Below are positions 61,395 through 64,000 of a DNA stretch of 64,000 nt, in pieces; position 1 is the stretch's first letter, and each line of letters opens with the position of its first letter. The translations under genes were made by a program, and so were the position numbers. The stretch is from Stenotrophomonas maltophilia. Its GTDB lineage: Bacteria; Pseudomonadota; Gammaproteobacteria; Xanthomonadales; Xanthomonadaceae. The stretch lies in contig NZ_LT906480.1 in NCBI RefSeq assembly GCF_900186865.1, forward strand, positions 1,444,001-1,508,000, read 5' to 3'. The notes below the pieces were generated by a model that saw only the letters and a list, made by a program, of their open reading frames with translations, was not told the DNA's origin and searched no databases.

Positions 61395-61398
<4 letters not shown>
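60121..61398 (+). CDS. czcC: CzcC-like outer-membrane efflux protein
   Basis: 425 aa. A signal peptide (MHVRLAALAAWLLLTAAT) precedes a TolC-type helical repeat structure (MTLDDAFARVAQTHPELRLVDARA; later LVEAHGRYTVAQAEVARLQGDV, AERAYRAGAISYLEWAQLQ). It forms the outer-membrane channel of the tripartite Czc pump. Its stop overlaps the czcB start (61395). Confidence 0.9.

Positions 61399-64000
<2,602 letters not shown>

Overview
The window comes from a Stenotrophomonas chromosome, most likely the S. maltophilia complex. The evidence is the high GC content, the Xanthomonadaceae gene content and order (cyoBCD; ffh; rpsP-rimM-trmD-rplS; katA; mutS), and many GTAG-headed REP palindromes of the SMAG type known from S. 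maltophilia. The assignment rests on recognition, not on a database search.

Bases 1 to about 27,640 are core chromosome. In order: the end of a cytochrome bo3 oxidase operon; a composite tandem SMAG array; an MHYT-GGDEF-EAL c-di-GMP protein; radA; an Hsp90-like ATPase paired with a TPR protein; a CcsA/YpjD-like membrane protein divergent from ffh; a nitronate monooxygenase and a class IV aminotransferase; the rpsP-rimM-trmD-rplS operon with a clear promoter; small DUF genes, one frameshifted; a MATE exporter; hslR; a DUF937 protein; katA with an OxyR-like site; a 3'-truncated RHS/YD protein; and mutS. Several genes end inside repeat palindromes that supply their stop codon.

About 27,643-42,280 is an integrative element abutting the 5' end of mutS. 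It carries a tyrosine integrase divergent from mutS, two related HTH proteins, three small DpnD/PcfM-like proteins, a phage-type adenine methyltransferase, a two-orientation iteron cluster, a ribbon-helix-helix protein, a D5/P4-type primase-helicase and an ArdC antirestriction protein. A block of tightly overlapping small membrane, Gly-rich, HTH and zinc-ribbon genes follows, plus two unknown genes on the opposite strand. I see no capsid, terminase, lysis or relaxase gene, so it resembles a phage satellite or a self-replicating integrative element. It is my main candidate for an undescribed system.

About 42,280-46,090 is a scrap zone: an IS5-type transposase tail, a decayed ankyrin-repeat gene, a complete IS3-family element, a TetR gene and a LysR remnant.

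46,093-54,157 is the replication/partition/relaxase block of a Tn4371-like ICE or related plasmid (DUF2958, DUF2285, AlpA, RepA, ParA, RHH, DUF2840, TraF, TraI). The coupling protein and trb type IV secretion genes are absent from this window.

From 54,163 to beyond the window end lies a Tn3-family transposon whose left inverted repeat starts 6 bp after an XRE gene. It has tnpA, a tyrosine recombinase and a merR gene in one direction. Divergent from these is metal-efflux cargo (CDF transporter, CzcI-like protein, CzcC, CzcB, CzcA), driven from a textbook MerR promoter with a 19-bp spacer.
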